From: Sphingomonas sp. Leaf9
GTDB lineage: Bacteria > Pseudomonadota > Alphaproteobacteria > Sphingomonadales > Sphingomonadaceae
Direction: 5' to 3'
DNA length: 64,000 bases
Assembly: GCF_001421355.1 (NCBI RefSeq)
Contig: NZ_LMKC01000003.1
Coordinates: forward strand, 248,164-312,163
Of this stretch, positions 24,201 through 34,654 are shown one piece after another. The stretch's first letter is position 1, and every line of letters begins with the position of its first letter. The translations under genes were made by a program, and so were the position numbers. The notes beneath the pieces are model-generated. The model was not told the origin of the DNA. It worked only from the letters and a program-made list of their open reading frames with translations, and did no database searches.

Positions 24201-26252
24201 ATGAGGATGATGAAACTGGCGCTGGCACTGGCCGGCGTGACTGCGATGGCCTCGCCCGCCTTTGCCGAAGTCGTCGCGCGAGCGGCCTCGCCCGATGGCA
24301 AGCTGACCGTGGCGGTCAGCCTTGATGGCGAAGGGCGGCCGAGCTATTCGATCGCCAAGGACGGTCGCGCCGTGCTGAACGACAGCAAGCTCGGCTTCCT
24401 GTTCACCGACGCGCCGAAGATCGAGCGCGGGCTGACGCTTGCGGGCACGAAGCGCGACCGCGCCGATACGAGCTGGACCCAACCGTTCGGTGAATGGAAG
24501 ACGATCCGCGATAACCACACCGAACTGACGGTTACGTTCCGCGAGGCCAAGAACCTGAAGCGCGAAATGGCGGTCACGTTCCGCCTGTTCGACGATGGCG
24601 TCGGGTTTCGCTACACCCTGCCCAAGCAGGCCAATCTGACGACGGTGAATATTGCCGATGAGCTGACCCAGTTCGCCTTTGCCGAACCGGGCACCGCATG
24701 GTGGAAGCCGGCGTTCGAATGGAACCGCGAGGAGTATCTCTACAACAAGACGCCGCTGGATGCAGTCGGCACCGCGCAGACGGTGATGACGGTGAAGCTT
24801 GCCAGCGGTCGCAACGTCGCGATCCATGAAGCGGCGCTGAGCGATTATTCGGCGATGAACCTGGCGCGGGCAGAGGGCACCACGTTCCGTGCGGTGCTGA
24901 CGCCGGGATCGACTGGTCCCAAGGTGTCGCGCGCCGCCGGCTTCTCGACCCCGTGGCGGACCATCGCCATCGCCGACGATGCACCGGGCCTCTACAACGC
25001 CAGCCGCATCGGGCTGAACCTGAACGAGCCGAACAAGTTGGGCGATACGTCGAGCTGGATCCAGCCGGGCAAGTTCGTCGGCGTGTGGTGGAACATGATC
25101 AAGGGCGAATGGAGCTGGGCGCGGGGGCCCAAGCACGGCGCCACCACCGCCAATGTCCGCCGCTATATCGACTTTGCCGCCGCCAATGGCATTCAGGGCG
25201 TGCTGGTCGAGGGGTGGAATGTCGGCTGGGACGGCGACTGGTTCGGCAACGGCAACGACATGAACTTCAGCCAGCCGACCGAGGATTTCGACGCGGCGGG
25301 TCTTGCGGCCTACGCCAAGTCGAAGGGCGTTCGCTTGATCGGGCACCACGAGACCGGCGGGTCGGTCAGCAATTATGACCGGCAGCTCGACACCGCGTTC
25401 AAATGGGCGGCGGACCATGGCGAGCGGGTCGTGAAGACCGGCTATGTCACCGATGCCGGCCAGATCGAACGCGTCGATGCCGACGGGTCGAAGCATCGCG
25501 AATGGCATGAGGGGCAGTGGATGGTGAACCACCATCAGCGCGTCCTGAACGCCGCGGCCCGGTACAAGGTGTCGATCGACAGCCATGAACCGGTCAAGGA
25601 CACCGGCCTGCGCCGCACCTATCCCAACTGGCTGGCCCGCGAAGGCGGGCGCGGCATGGAGTATAATGCGTGGGGCGGCGGCAACAACAATCCGCCCGAG
25701 CATGAATCGAACATGGTCTTTACCCAGTTCCTGGGCGGGCCGATGGACTTCACGCCGGGTGTGCTGAGCCTGACCGGCAGCCCCGGCGTGTTCCTGCAAT
25801 CGACCATCGCCAAGCAGCTCGCGCTGTACGTCGCGCTTTATTCGCCGGTCGTCATGGCCGCCGATACGCCGGAAAACTACGCGCGCTATCCCGCCGCCTT
25901 CAAGTTCATCCGCGACGTGCCGACCGACTGGTCCGACACCCGCGTGCTGAACGGCGAGGTCGGCGACTATGCAACGATCGCGCGCAAGGCGGCGGGCAGC
26001 AACGACTGGTTCCTGGGCGCGATCGGGGACGAGGAAGCGCGCAGCAGCACGGTGAAGCTCGACTTCCTCGATGCGGGCAAGACCTATACCGCCGAAATCT
26101 ATCGCGACGGTCCGGGTGCTGACTATCGCACCGATGCGCGCCATTCGATCACCATCGAACAGCGGCAGGTGAAGAAGGGCGACACGCTGACGATCGCACT
26201 GGCACCCGGCGGTGGCGAGGCGATCCGTTTCGTGGCACCGAAGAAGCGATAA
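24201..26252 (+). CDS. GH97 alpha-glucosidase (SusB-like), exported
   Basis: GH97 enzymes are calcium-dependent exo-alpha-glycosidases; SusB of Bacteroides is the model. The 683-residue product has a signal peptide (about 1-22, cleavage after A-F-A), an N-terminal beta-sandwich (about 25-275), a barrel (about 280-560) with G-V-L-V-E-G-W-N-x-G-W-D-G-D-W near 335-350 and H-H-E-T-G-G near 385, and a C-terminal sandwich (about 580-683). Glu 487 in R-G-M-E-Y lies where the inverting members have a catalytic Glu. GGGAGAAGG at 24190-24198 is the ribosome binding site. Together with the GH13 amylase it would produce glucose or maltose in the periplasm. Confidence 0.92.
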   Translation: MRMMKLALALAGVTAMASPAFAEVVARAASPDGKLTVAVSLDGEGRPSYSIAKDGRAVLNDSKLGFLFTDAPKIERGLTLAGTKRDRADTSWTQPFGEWKTIRDNHTELTVTFREAKNLKREMAVTFRLFDDGVGFRYTLPKQANLTTVNIADELTQFAFAEPGTAWWKPAFEWNREEYLYNKTPLDAVGTAQTVMTVKLASGRNVAIHEAALSDYSAMNLARAEGTTFRAVLTPGSTGPKVSRAAGFSTPWRTIAIADDAPGLYNASRIGLNLNEPNKLGDTSSWIQPGKFVGVWWNMIKGEWSWARGPKHGATTANVRRYIDFAAANGIQGVLVEGWNVGWDGDWFGNGNDMNFSQPTEDFDAAGLAAYAKSKGVRLIGHHETGGSVSNYDRQLDTAFKWAADHGERVVKTGYVTDAGQIERVDADGSKHREWHEGQWMVNHHQRVLNAAARYKVSIDSHEPVKDTGLRRTYPNWLAREGGRGMEYNAWGGGNNNPPEHESNMVFTQFLGGPMDFTPGVLSLTGSPGVFLQSTIAKQLALYVALYSPVVMAADTPENYARYPAAFKFIRDVPTDWSDTRVLNGEVGDYATIARKAAGSNDWFLGAIGDEEARSSTVKLDFLDAGKTYTAEIYRDGPGADYRTDARHSITIEQRQVKKGDTLTIALAPGGGEAIRFVAPKKR

Positions 26253-26254
26253 AC

Positions 26255-26394
26255 GATCCTCCCCGGCACGGGGAGGGGGACCGCCGCGGAACGCGGTGGT
26301 GGAGGGGGGGGCCCCGCAACGCTACGGTGGCGGGTGGGGCGATCCCCCTCCACCGTCCTGCGGACGGTCCCCCTCCCCGCGAACGGGGAGGATT
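26255..26394. repeat. Palindromic GC-rich repeat, copy 1, ending in a ribosome binding site
   Basis: Outer arms GATCCTCCCC (26255) and GGGGAGGAT (26385-26393) flank internal hairpins such as CCGTCC-TGC-GGACGG and purine/pyrimidine runs GGAGGGGG/CCCCCTCC. The same architecture is at 31073-31207. The right arm GGGGAGGA (26385-26392) lies directly before the MFS start codon and can serve as its Shine-Dalgarno sequence. Confidence 0.85.
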
Positions 26395-26395
26395 T

Positions 26396-27901
26396 ATGAC
26401 GACCAACACCCGCCCGACGCTCGGCTTTGCCCAGCTCTGGAATATCTCGTTCGGATTCTTCGGCATCCAGATCGGCTTTGCGCTGCAGAATGCGAATGCC
26501 AGCCGCATTTTCCAGTCGCTGGGCACGCCGATCGATCAGCTGGGGCTGATGTGGATCGCCGCCCCGCTGACCGGGTTGCTGGTCCAGCCGCTGATCGGCC
26601 ATTATTCCGACCGCACCTGGGGGCGGCTGGGGCGCAGGCGACCCTATTTCCTGGTCGGTGCGATCCTGTGCACCTGCGCGCTGTTCTTCATGCCCAATTC
26701 GCCGACCATCCTGGCGGCGGCGATCACGCTATGGATTCTCGATGCGTCGCTGAACGTGTCGATGGAGCCGTTCCGCGCGTTCGTCGGCGACATGCTGGCG
26801 CCGAAACAGCGACCGGCGGGCTATGCGTTCCAGACCTGGTTCATCGGTGCGGGGGCCGTCGTCGCAAGCATCGCGCCCTATGTGCTGGAGAATGTCTTCG
26901 GCGTCAGCAACATAGCACCAGCCGGGCAGGTGCCCGATGCAGTACGCTATGGCTTCTATTTCGGCGGGGCGATGCTGCTGGCGGCGGTGCTGTGGACGGT
27001 GCTGAGCGTGCGCGAATACAGCCCGGCAGAGCTGGCGGCGTTCGGCGAGGAAACCGAGGAGCCGGTCGATACCGCCCCGCCGGTCGTGCCGGCACGTGGC
27101 CCGATGTGGATCGTCGGTGGCGTGATCGTCGCCGCGCTGATCGCATGGGCGGAGGCGAGCGGCGCGCTGGAAAGCGGGCGCGAGGCGTATTTTGTCGCGG
27201 CCGGCATCGCGCTCTACGGCGTGGCGCAAATGGTGTCGGCGGCGCTGGTGCGGACCGGGCGCGGAGACAATGTGCTCAGCCACATCATCGGCGACCTCGC
27301 CACCATGCCCGACACGATGCGGCGGCTGGCGCTGGTGCAGTTCTTCACCTGGGGCGCGCTGATCATCATGTGGGTCTATACGACGCCGGTCATCGCGCAG
27401 CAGGTGTGGGGCACGGTCGATCCGGCATCGGACGGCTATAACCAGGCGGGCAGCTGGGTCGGCGTCTTGTTCGCGATCTATTCGGGCGTGGCGGCTGTCG
27501 CGGCGTTCGCGCTGCCGCTGCTCGCACGCAGCATCGGGGCGGCGCGGACGCATATGCTGTGCCTGATTATCGGGGCGGCGGCCTATATCGGCATCTACCT
27601 GACGCATGACCGGCTGGGCATGATCGTGCCGATGATCGGCATCGGCATCGTGTGGGCATCGGTGCTGACCATGCCCTATGTCCTGCTCGCCAACGCCCTG
27701 CCGCAGCGCAAGCTGGGCGTGTATATGGGCATCTTCAACTTCTTCATCGTCCTGCCGCAGCTTATCGTCGCGACCGTCATGGGCGGCGTCATCAAGACGT
27801 GGTTCCCGGCCCAGCCGGCCACGACGATGCTGGTCGCGGCGACCGTGATGGCGCTGGCGGCGGTGGCGATGCTGCGGGTGCGCGAACCTATCGCAGCGTG
27901 A
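26396..27901 (+). CDS. SLC45-type MFS transporter, probable maltose importer
   Basis: The 501-residue inner-membrane protein has about twelve membrane helices. Its N-terminus (F-G-F-F-G-I-Q-I-G-F-A-L-Q-N-A-N) and the cytoplasmic loop (G-H-Y-S-D-R-T-W-G-R-L-G-R-R-R-P) are characteristic of the SLC45 branch of the major facilitator family, which includes bacterial maltose and plant-type sucrose/proton symporters, and the Caulobacter MalY protein of the maltose locus. ATG 26396 has GGGGAGGA immediately upstream, inside a palindromic repeat; the track frame opens earlier, within the repeat, which is unlikely. Its 3' end overlaps the convergent glgX by 14 bases. Confidence 0.9.
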   Translation: MTTNTRPTLGFAQLWNISFGFFGIQIGFALQNANASRIFQSLGTPIDQLGLMWIAAPLTGLLVQPLIGHYSDRTWGRLGRRRPYFLVGAILCTCALFFMPNSPTILAAAITLWILDASLNVSMEPFRAFVGDMLAPKQRPAGYAFQTWFIGAGAVVASIAPYVLENVFGVSNIAPAGQVPDAVRYGFYFGGAMLLAAVLWTVLSVREYSPAELAAFGEETEEPVDTAPPVVPARGPMWIVGGVIVAALIAWAEASGALESGREAYFVAAGIALYGVAQMVSAALVRTGRGDNVLSHIIGDLATMPDTMRRLALVQFFTWGALIIMWVYTTPVIAQQVWGTVDPASDGYNQAGSWVGVLFAIYSGVAAVAAFALPLLARSIGAARTHMLCLIIGAAAYIGIYLTHDRLGMIVPMIGIGIVWASVLTMPYVLLANALPQRKLGVYMGIFNFFIVLPQLIVATVMGGVIKTWFPAQPATTMLVAATVMALAAVAMLRVREPIAA

Positions 27902-29657
27902 CGCTCCGGGCGGGGCGATCCACCCGGATCGTCGCGCCCGGCAGGTGCAGTTCGAAACCGGGGCAGTCGGGCGCTTCCCACGCTTCCGCCGTCATCGGTG
28001 CGCCATCGAGTGCCAGCCACGTCGCCTGCTGCGGCACATCGGTGTCGAACACGGCGGGACGATCGCGCCGCCACGCAGCCAGCGTCGCGACATGCTCCTC
28101 CAGCGCCACGTCGCGCGCGCGCCAGTCGACCCAGCCGATCGCATTGTCCTGCGCATAGGCGTTGTTGTTGCCCCGCTGCGATCGGCCGAATTCGTCGCCG
28201 GCGGTCAGCTGGATATAGCCGCGCGTCGCGAACAAGGTGGCGAGCAGTGCGCGCAGATCGGCGGTGCGCGCGGCGATGACGGCAGGGTCGTCGCTTGGCC
28301 CCTCGATCCCATGGTTCCACGACAGGTTGTCGCCATGCCCGTCGCGATTATCCTCGCCATTGGCATGGTTATGGCGATCGACGTGCGACACGAGATCGGC
28401 GAGGGTGAAGCCGTCATGCGCCGCAAGGAAATGGACGCTGCGGGTGACGGGGCCGAAGATATCGGCCGATCCCATCAGCCGCGTCGCCAACTGCCCGACG
28501 CTGCCATCACCGCGCCAGAAGCGGCGTACATCGTCGCGGTAGCGGTCGTTCCATTCCAGCCAGTCGGGTGGGAAATTGCCCAGCTGATAGCCGCCGGGTC
28601 CGATGTCCCACGGCTCGGCGATCATCACCTTGTGTTGCAGCAGCGGGTCGGCGGCGATCGCGGCAAAGATCGGGGCTTGTGGATCGAAACCGGGCGAACG
28701 CGCGATGACCGGGGCGAGGTCGAAGCGGAAGCCATCGACGCCCAGCGCCGCGAAATGGCGCAGCGAGGCGAGGATAAGATCGCGCACCCCGGCATCGCCC
28801 GCGTCCAGCGTATTGCCGGTGCCGGTATCGTTGATGAGGCTGCCGTCTGGAGCATGCGCATAGCTGCGATCGTCCAGCCCGCGCAGCGACAGGATCGGCC
28901 CGTCGCGGTCGCTTTCCCCGCTATGGTTGAACACCAGGTCGAGGACGACGCCGATCCCGGCGGCGTGGAGCGCGGCGATCGTGTCGCGCAGTTCGGTGAC
29001 GCCACCGGGGGCGAGACCGGGATCGATCGCCATCGGCACGACGGGGTTGTAGCCCCAGGCATTGCGCAAGCCCAACGGGGGCAAATGGCGTTCGTCGATC
29101 CAGGCGACAATCGGCATCAGCTCGACGGTGCCGACGCCGATCTTTTGCAGATGGGCGATAATCGCGGGATGGGCGAGGGCGGCGATCGTTCCGCGCTGTT
29201 CCTCGGGCACGTCGGGATGCTGCATCGTGAAGGCGCGGACGTTCAGTTCATAAATCGGCCGCGCCGGATCGATCAGCGGCCGTTCGACCGGGGCAGCCGC
29301 GGACAGCGCCGGAACGATCGCACGGGGCACGATGCCGGCGGTGTCCTCGCCATACGCCGACAGGATCGGGTCGTAGGCGAAGCGGCGGTCGAGTTCGACG
29401 GCATAGGGATCGACCAGCAGCTTGGCCGGATCGAACCAGCGGCCCCGATCGGGTGCCCATTCGCCCTCGGCGCGATAGCCATAGCACTGGCCGGGACCTA
29501 CGCCGGCAACCTCCGCCACGAACCAGTCGCCGTCGCGCGCCATCGCCACGCGGCGTTCGGCATCGCCATCGAACAGGCACAGCCAGACGCCCGCCGCTTC
29601 GCGCGCTCGAACGGCGAAGCGCGTGCCGCCGGGGATCGCACAGGCACCCGGCGTCAT
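27888..29657 (-). CDS. glgX: Glycogen debranching enzyme GlgX
   Basis: GlgX hydrolyses alpha-1,6 branches left by phosphorylase. The 589-residue protein has an N-terminal CBM48-like domain (about 1-95), a GH13 barrel with nucleophile Asp 313 in G-F-R-F-D, Glu in I-A-E-P-W-D (about 345) and the His-Asp of A-A-H-D-G-F-T, typical of GlgX/isoamylase. It is shorter than the roughly 657-residue E. coli enzyme. ATG 29657 overlaps the glgA stop (ATGA); the longer upstream frame lies inside glgA and is rejected. Last gene of the glg operon, and its end overlaps the opposing MFS gene. Confidence 0.92.
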   Translation of the reverse strand: MTPGACAIPGGTRFAVRAREAAGVWLCLFDGDAERRVAMARDGDWFVAEVAGVGPGQCYGYRAEGEWAPDRGRWFDPAKLLVDPYAVELDRRFAYDPILSAYGEDTAGIVPRAIVPALSAAAPVERPLIDPARPIYELNVRAFTMQHPDVPEEQRGTIAALAHPAIIAHLQKIGVGTVELMPIVAWIDERHLPPLGLRNAWGYNPVVPMAIDPGLAPGGVTELRDTIAALHAAGIGVVLDLVFNHSGESDRDGPILSLRGLDDRSYAHAPDGSLINDTGTGNTLDAGDAGVRDLILASLRHFAALGVDGFRFDLAPVIARSPGFDPQAPIFAAIAADPLLQHKVMIAEPWDIGPGGYQLGNFPPDWLEWNDRYRDDVRRFWRGDGSVGQLATRLMGSADIFGPVTRSVHFLAAHDGFTLADLVSHVDRHNHANGEDNRDGHGDNLSWNHGIEGPSDDPAVIAARTADLRALLATLFATRGYIQLTAGDEFGRSQRGNNNAYAQDNAIGWVDWRARDVALEEHVATLAAWRRDRPAVFDTDVPQQATWLALDGAPMTAEAWEAPDCPGFELHLPGATIRVDRPARSVTLR

Positions 29658-31069
29658 GCGGCCAACAGGCCCCGATAGAGCTCGGCATAGCGCGCGCCGC
29701 TGCGTGTCCAGGAAAAGTCCGCGCGCATTCCCTGCTTCTGCAGCGTCGTCCAGCAATCGGGCCGGGCATAGAGCGCCATCGTTCGCCGCAGCGCCTGTGC
29801 CAGCCCGTCCGGCGTGACCGCCCCGAACTGGACCCCGGTCGCGACGCCCGCCGCCACCGCCGCCTCGTTCGCGTCGATCACCGTGTCGGCCAGCCCGCCG
29901 GTGCGCGCAACGACCGGCACGCAGCCATAGGCGAGGCCGTAGAGCTGGGTCAGGCCGCAGGGTTCGAAGCGCGACGGGATCAGGATCGCATCGCCGCCAC
30001 CCTGCAACAGATGCGAGACGCCTTCGTCATAGCCGATGCGAACGCCGATCCGTCCGGGATGGCGGGTGGCAGCAGCGACGAACGCCTGTTCCAGTGCGGC
30101 GTCGCCCGAGCCGAGCAGCGCGAGCCGGCCCCCCATCGCGACCAGCGCATCGAGTTCGCCGGCCAGCACGTCCATGCCCTTCTGCCACGTCAGCCGGCTG
30201 ACCACGACGAAGATCGGGCCGTCGCCGGGTTCGAGGCCGAACGCGGCTTCGACCGCGCGCTTGTTGGTGCGGCGGCGGGGCAGGGTGCGCGCGGTATAGC
30301 GGGCGGGCAGGGCGGCGTCGGTTTCCGGCGACCACACCGCCGGGTCGATGCCGTTGACGATGCCCGACACCCGGTCGCGCCGCGCCTCGATCAATCCCTC
30401 CAGCCCCATGCCGAATTCGCCCCGCCGGATTTCCTCGGCATAGCTGGGCGATACGGTAGTGATGGCGTCGGCGGAGGCGAGGCCCGCTTTAAGCAGGCCG
30501 ATCCCGCCATAATATTCGATTCCGTCGAGCGCGAAGGCGCTGTCGGGCAGCCCCAAGTCGGCGAAGACGGCGGCATCATAGCGCCCCTGAAACGCGATAT
30601 TGTGGATCGTCAGGACGCTCGGCACGCGCGCGCCGTCATAGCGCAGATAGGCCGGCGCCATCGCCCCCTGCCAGTCATGGGCATGGACCAGGTCGAACTG
30701 CGGCGCGAGGTCCGCCGCCGCCCGGCCGAGCGCAGCGAAGCGGCGCCAGTTATCGTCCCAATCACGGCCCGTCGCATCGCCATAGGGACCACCGTCGCGC
30801 GCGAACAGCGCTGGCGCGTCGAGCACGAGCAGCGGATGGCCATCGATCTTTCCGCCCAGCAAACGGGCCGGGACCCCCAGCAGGTCTTCCCAGCGGCGCA
30901 CCGCCTTGGCCCGGCCGAGCGACCTCACGACCGATGGGTAGCCCGGCAGCAGCGTGGTCGTCACGATCCCGTGCGGGGCGAGCGCGGCGGGCAAGGCCCC
31001 GACGACATCGGCAAGGCCGCCGGTCTTGACGAGCGGATAGGCTTCGGAAGCGACGGAAAGAACGCGCAT
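29654..31069 (-). CDS. glgA: Glycogen synthase GlgA (GT5)
   Basis: GlgA adds glucose from ADP-glucose to the growing alpha-1,4 chain. The 471-residue protein has the N-terminal ADP-glucose motif K-T-G-G-L-A-D-V (15-22), H-A-H-D-W-Q-G around 137, and the C-terminal [12 protein letters not shown] (about 370-381) with the catalytic-site Glu. ATG 31069 is preceded by GGGGAGGATCTAG, where the SD comes from the end of a palindromic repeat. It overlaps glgX by 4 bases. Confidence 0.95.
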   Translation of the reverse strand: MRVLSVASEAYPLVKTGGLADVVGALPAALAPHGIVTTTLLPGYPSVVRSLGRAKAVRRWEDLLGVPARLLGGKIDGHPLLVLDAPALFARDGGPYGDATGRDWDDNWRRFAALGRAAADLAPQFDLVHAHDWQGAMAPAYLRYDGARVPSVLTIHNIAFQGRYDAAVFADLGLPDSAFALDGIEYYGGIGLLKAGLASADAITTVSPSYAEEIRRGEFGMGLEGLIEARRDRVSGIVNGIDPAVWSPETDAALPARYTARTLPRRRTNKRAVEAAFGLEPGDGPIFVVVSRLTWQKGMDVLAGELDALVAMGGRLALLGSGDAALEQAFVAAATRHPGRIGVRIGYDEGVSHLLQGGGDAILIPSRFEPCGLTQLYGLAYGCVPVVARTGGLADTVIDANEAAVAAGVATGVQFGAVTPDGLAQALRRTMALYARPDCWTTLQKQGMRADFSWTRSGARYAELYRGLLAA

Positions 31070-31072
31070 CTA

Positions 31073-31207
31073 GATCCTCCCCGGTATGGGGAGGGGGGCC
31101 GTCCGCAGGACGGTGGAGGGGGATGTCCGCACACAAGGCGCGCTGTGGAGCAGGCCAGCCTCCTCCACCATGCTGCGCATGGTCCCCCTCCCCGTGCCGG
31201 GGAGGAT
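31073..31207. repeat. Palindromic GC-rich repeat, copy 2, next to glgA
   Basis: Same architecture as 26255-26394: GATCCTCCCC at the left edge, GGGGAGGAT at the right edge, and internal hairpins GTCC-GCAGGAC and CCATGC-TGC-GCATGG. On the minus strand its left edge reads GGGGAGGATC and provides the ribosome binding site of glgA with a 6-base spacing from GGAGG to ATG. Confidence 0.85.
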
Positions 31208-31221
31208 ATGCATCGGCTGCA

Positions 31222-32481
31222 TCAAACCTCCAACCGGTCGATCATCGGTTGGGTGATCAGGCAGATGCCACGTTCCGTCCGGCGGAAGCGGTGGCCGTCG
31301 AGCAACGGGTTCTCGCCGATCACCAGCCCGTCGGGAATGGTGACGCCGGCATCGACCACGCAGCGGGTCAGCCGCGCATTCCGCCCGATCCGGGTCATCG
31401 GCAGGATCACCGATTCGTCGATGCTGCTGAAGCTGTGCGCGCGGACCCCGGTGCTGAGCAGGCTGCGATGCACGGTCGATCCGGACACGATGCAGTCGCC
31501 CGCGACCAGACTCGACACCGCGCTGCCGCGCCGTCCGTCGATATCATGGACGAACTTGGCCGGCGGGGTGATTTCCGAATAGGTCCACAGCGGCCAGCTG
31601 CGGTCGTACAGGTCGAGTTGCGGCACGACATCGGTCAGATCGATGTTCGCTTCCCAATAGGCATCGACCGTGCCGACGTCGCGCCAATAGGCACGCGGTT
31701 CTTCCGGGCTGCGAACGCAGGAGGAGGAGAAACGGTGTGCCTGCGCATGGCCATGTTCGACCAGCCAGGGGATCAGGTCCTTGCCGAAATCGCGGCTCGA
31801 CCCTTCCGCATCCGCATCGCGGCGGAGCTGTTCGAACAGCAATTTGGTACGGAAGACGTAGATGCCGAGGCTGGCGAGGGCCATGTCGGGATTGCCGGGG
31901 ATCGCCGGCGGGTCCTTCGGCTTTTCGACGAAATCGATGATCCGGTCGTTCGCATCGACATGCATGACGCCGAACCCAACCGCTTCGGCCCGCGGCACCT
32001 CCATGCAGGCGACGGTCACGTCGGCACCGGTGTCGACATGCTGCTGGAGCATGAGTTCATAGTCCATCTTGTAGATATGGTCCCCGGCAAGGATGACCAT
32101 GTACTCCGGACCATAGCTCTGGATGATGTCGATGTTTTGGAACACCGCGTCGGCGGTGCCTTCATACCATTGGAACTCGCTGATCCGCTGGCTTGCCGGA
32201 AGGATATCGAAGCTTTCGTTGCGTTCGGGACGCAGGAAGTTCCAGCCGCGCTGGAGATGGCGGATCAGGCTGTGCGCCTTGTACTGCGTCGCCACGCCGA
32301 TGCGGCGGATGCCCGAATTGATCGCATTCGACAGCGCGAAGTCGATGATCCGGCTCTTGCCCCCGAAATAGACCGCCGGCTTGGCACGGGTGTCGGTCAT
32401 CTCGAACAGGCGGCTGCCCCGGCCGCCCGCCAATACATAGGCCATGGCGTCACGCGCCAATGGTTGTCCTCGCCTCTCCAC
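31222..32481 (-). CDS. glgC: Glucose-1-phosphate adenylyltransferase GlgC
   Basis: GlgC makes ADP-glucose from ATP and glucose-1-phosphate, the regulated first step of glycogen synthesis. The 419-residue protein has the nucleotide motif A-G-G-R-G-S-R-L (18-25), P-A-V-Y-F-G-G (about 33-39), the substrate-site F-V-E-K-P (about 196-200) and a C-terminal left-handed beta-helix region (about 290-419). The GTG start at 32481 is accepted because GGGGGAGAG lies just upstream and the [16 protein letters not shown]-terminus is conserved in alphaproteobacterial GlgC. It follows glgB by 22 bases. Confidence 0.95.
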   Translation of the reverse strand: MERRGQPLARDAMAYVLAGGRGSRLFEMTDTRAKPAVYFGGKSRIIDFALSNAINSGIRRIGVATQYKAHSLIRHLQRGWNFLRPERNESFDILPASQRISEFQWYEGTADAVFQNIDIIQSYGPEYMVILAGDHIYKMDYELMLQQHVDTGADVTVACMEVPRAEAVGFGVMHVDANDRIIDFVEKPKDPPAIPGNPDMALASLGIYVFRTKLLFEQLRRDADAEGSSRDFGKDLIPWLVEHGHAQAHRFSSSCVRSPEEPRAYWRDVGTVDAYWEANIDLTDVVPQLDLYDRSWPLWTYSEITPPAKFVHDIDGRRGSAVSSLVAGDCIVSGSTVHRSLLSTGVRAHSFSSIDESVILPMTRIGRNARLTRCVVDAGVTIPDGLVIGENPLLDGHRFRRTERGICLITQPMIDRLEV

Positions 32482-32503
32482 GCAGTACTCTCCCCCAAAA
32501 AAC

Positions 32504-34654
32504 TTACGCGTTATATTCGAACCACATCGTCGCCAGCGGCGGCAGGGTCAGCGTGACCGTGCCGTCGGCGGCGGTAACCGCGCCCAGATTGCCGATGCCG
32601 CCACCGCCATAGACGGCTGCGTCGCTGTTCAGCACTTCGCGCCACGTTCCGTTCGCCGACACCGGCACGCGGTAACCCTCGCGCACTACCGGCGTCAGGT
32701 TGCTGACGACCAGGACCGGCGGCTCGCCCGGCGCGCGGCGTTCCCACGCGAAGACCGAATTGGCCGCATCGTCGACCACCGCCCAGCAGAAGCCGTCGCC
32801 CTCGCAATCGCGCGCGTGCAATGCCGGTGTCTCACTATACAACCGGTTGAGATCGCGGATCAGCGTGGCGACGCCGCGATGTGCGGGCGCCTCCATCAAC
32901 TCCCAATCGAGCGCGCGCTCTTCCGACCATTCGCGACGCTGGGCGAACTCCTGCCCCATGAACAGCAGCTTCTTGCCCGGATAGCCCCACATCAGCGCGT
33001 AATAGGCGCGCAGGTTGGCGAATTTCTGCCAATCGTCACCGGCCATCTTGGTCAGCAACGACCCCTTGCCATGCACCACCTCGTCATGGCTCAGCGGCAG
33101 GACGAAGTTCTCGCTGAAGGCATAGGTCAGGCCGAAGGTGATTTCGTCATGATGGTGCGCCCGGTGCACCGGCTCGCGCGCCATGTACGACAGCGTGTCG
33201 TGCATGAAACCCATGTTCCATTTGAACCCGAAGCCCAGCCCGCCTTCATGGGCCGGTTTCGACACGCCGGGCCACGACGTCGATTCCTCGGCAATGGTGA
33301 AGAAACCGGGATGTTCGCGGTACACGGCGCGGTTGGTGTCGCGGAGGAACTCGACCGCTTCCCAATTCTCGCGCCCACCATCGGCGTTCGGAATCCATTC
33401 GCCTGCCTTGCGCGAATAGTCGCGGTACAGCATCGATGCAACCGCATCGACCCGCAGGCCGTCGACATGATAGCGTTCGGCCCAGAACAGCGCGTTGTTC
33501 ACCAGGAACTGCGACACCTCTCGGCGACCGAAGTTGTAGATCGCGGTGTTCCAGTCGGGGTGGAAGCCAAGCCGCGGATCTTCGTGTTCGTAGAGCGCGG
33601 TGCCGTCGAAACGCGCCAGGCCATGCGCGTCGGTCGGGAAATGCGCCGGCACCCAGTCGAGCAGTACGCCGACCCCGGCCTTGTGCGCGCCATCGACGAA
33701 CCGCGCGAACCCGGCCGGATCGCCGAACCGGGCGGAGGGCGCGTACAGCCCGGTCGTCTGGTATCCCCAGGACGGGTCGTAGGGATGCTCGCTGACGGGT
33801 AAGAATTCGATATGGGTGAAGCCCAGATCGACGACATAGGGGATCAGCCGGTCGGCCAGCTGGTCCCACGGCAGGAACCAGCCATCGTCGCCACGCTGCC
33901 AACTGCCGGCATGGACTTCGTAGATCGAGATCGGCACGCGGCGTGCATCGATCGATGCCCAATGCTCGCGGTGCGCCGCGTCGCGCCAGTCATGGTCGAG
34001 CGGGGCGGCGGTGCGCGATGCGGTGGCCGGGCGCAGTTCGCTTTCGAACGCGAAGGGATCGGCCTTGTGCGGCAGGCGCTCGCCATCCGGGCCGATGATC
34101 GCGAATTTATACGCCTGACCCGGGCCGACATCGGGCAGGAAGATTTCCCACACCCCCGCATCGCCGCGCCGCCGCATCGGATGGCGCTTGGCATCCCACA
34201 TATTCCAGTCGCCGACGACGCTGACGACCTGCGCATTGGGCGCCCACACCGCGAAGTGCATACCATCGGCGCCTTCGTGCCGGATCGGATGCGCGCCGAG
34301 CTTGTCGTGGAGGCGCAGGTGCGTGCCCTCCGCCAGCAGGAAATCGTCCGTCGGCCCCAGGACCGGGCCGAACGAATAAGGGTCCTTCACCCACCATTCG
34401 CCACCACCACCGCGCGCATAATACCAGAGTGGCTGGGGCGGGGCATCGATCACCCCCTCGACGATACCGTCGCCGACGGGCTTGAGTTCGCCCAGCACCT
34501 TGCCCGAAAGGTCGTGCGCCAGCACCTTTTGCGCACCGGGCAGCCACGCGCGCACGAACGTACCCGCCGGCCCGGCATGGGGACCGAGCAACGCGAACGG
34601 ATCGGCATGACGCCCGCCGAGCAGCGCGGCGATGGCGTCGTCGCCGGGCGTCAC
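32504..34654 (-). CDS. glgB: 1,4-alpha-glucan branching enzyme GlgB
   Basis: GlgB cuts alpha-1,4 chains and makes alpha-1,6 branches. The 716-residue protein has the N-terminal extension and CBM48 (about 1-200; F-A-V-W-A-P-N-A and W-N-M-W-D near 133-150), then a GH13 barrel: Y-E-V-H-A-G-S-W about 243, nucleophile Asp 403 in [11 protein letters not shown], Glu in I-A-E-E-S-T-S-W (about 458) and [13 protein letters not shown] (about 526). The GTG start overlaps the glgP stop (GTGA), so it is coupled to glgP. Confidence 0.95.
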   Translation of the reverse strand: MTPGDDAIAALLGGRHADPFALLGPHAGPAGTFVRAWLPGAQKVLAHDLSGKVLGELKPVGDGIVEGVIDAPPQPLWYYARGGGGEWWVKDPYSFGPVLGPTDDFLLAEGTHLRLHDKLGAHPIRHEGADGMHFAVWAPNAQVVSVVGDWNMWDAKRHPMRRRGDAGVWEIFLPDVGPGQAYKFAIIGPDGERLPHKADPFAFESELRPATASRTAAPLDHDWRDAAHREHWASIDARRVPISIYEVHAGSWQRGDDGWFLPWDQLADRLIPYVVDLGFTHIEFLPVSEHPYDPSWGYQTTGLYAPSARFGDPAGFARFVDGAHKAGVGVLLDWVPAHFPTDAHGLARFDGTALYEHEDPRLGFHPDWNTAIYNFGRREVSQFLVNNALFWAERYHVDGLRVDAVASMLYRDYSRKAGEWIPNADGGRENWEAVEFLRDTNRAVYREHPGFFTIAEESTSWPGVSKPAHEGGLGFGFKWNMGFMHDTLSYMAREPVHRAHHHDEITFGLTYAFSENFVLPLSHDEVVHGKGSLLTKMAGDDWQKFANLRAYYALMWGYPGKKLLFMGQEFAQRREWSEERALDWELMEAPAHRGVATLIRDLNRLYSETPALHARDCEGDGFCWAVVDDAANSVFAWERRAPGEPPVLVVSNLTPVVREGYRVPVSANGTWREVLNSDAAVYGGGGIGNLGAVTAADGTVTLTLPPLATMWFEYNA

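Noticed and set aside
12504..34654. Numerous frames over 300 codons on the strand opposite xylD, glgB, glgP, dctA and others
   Set aside because: All are out-of-frame shadows in high-GC DNA, without start sites, domain motifs or gene-like spacing.
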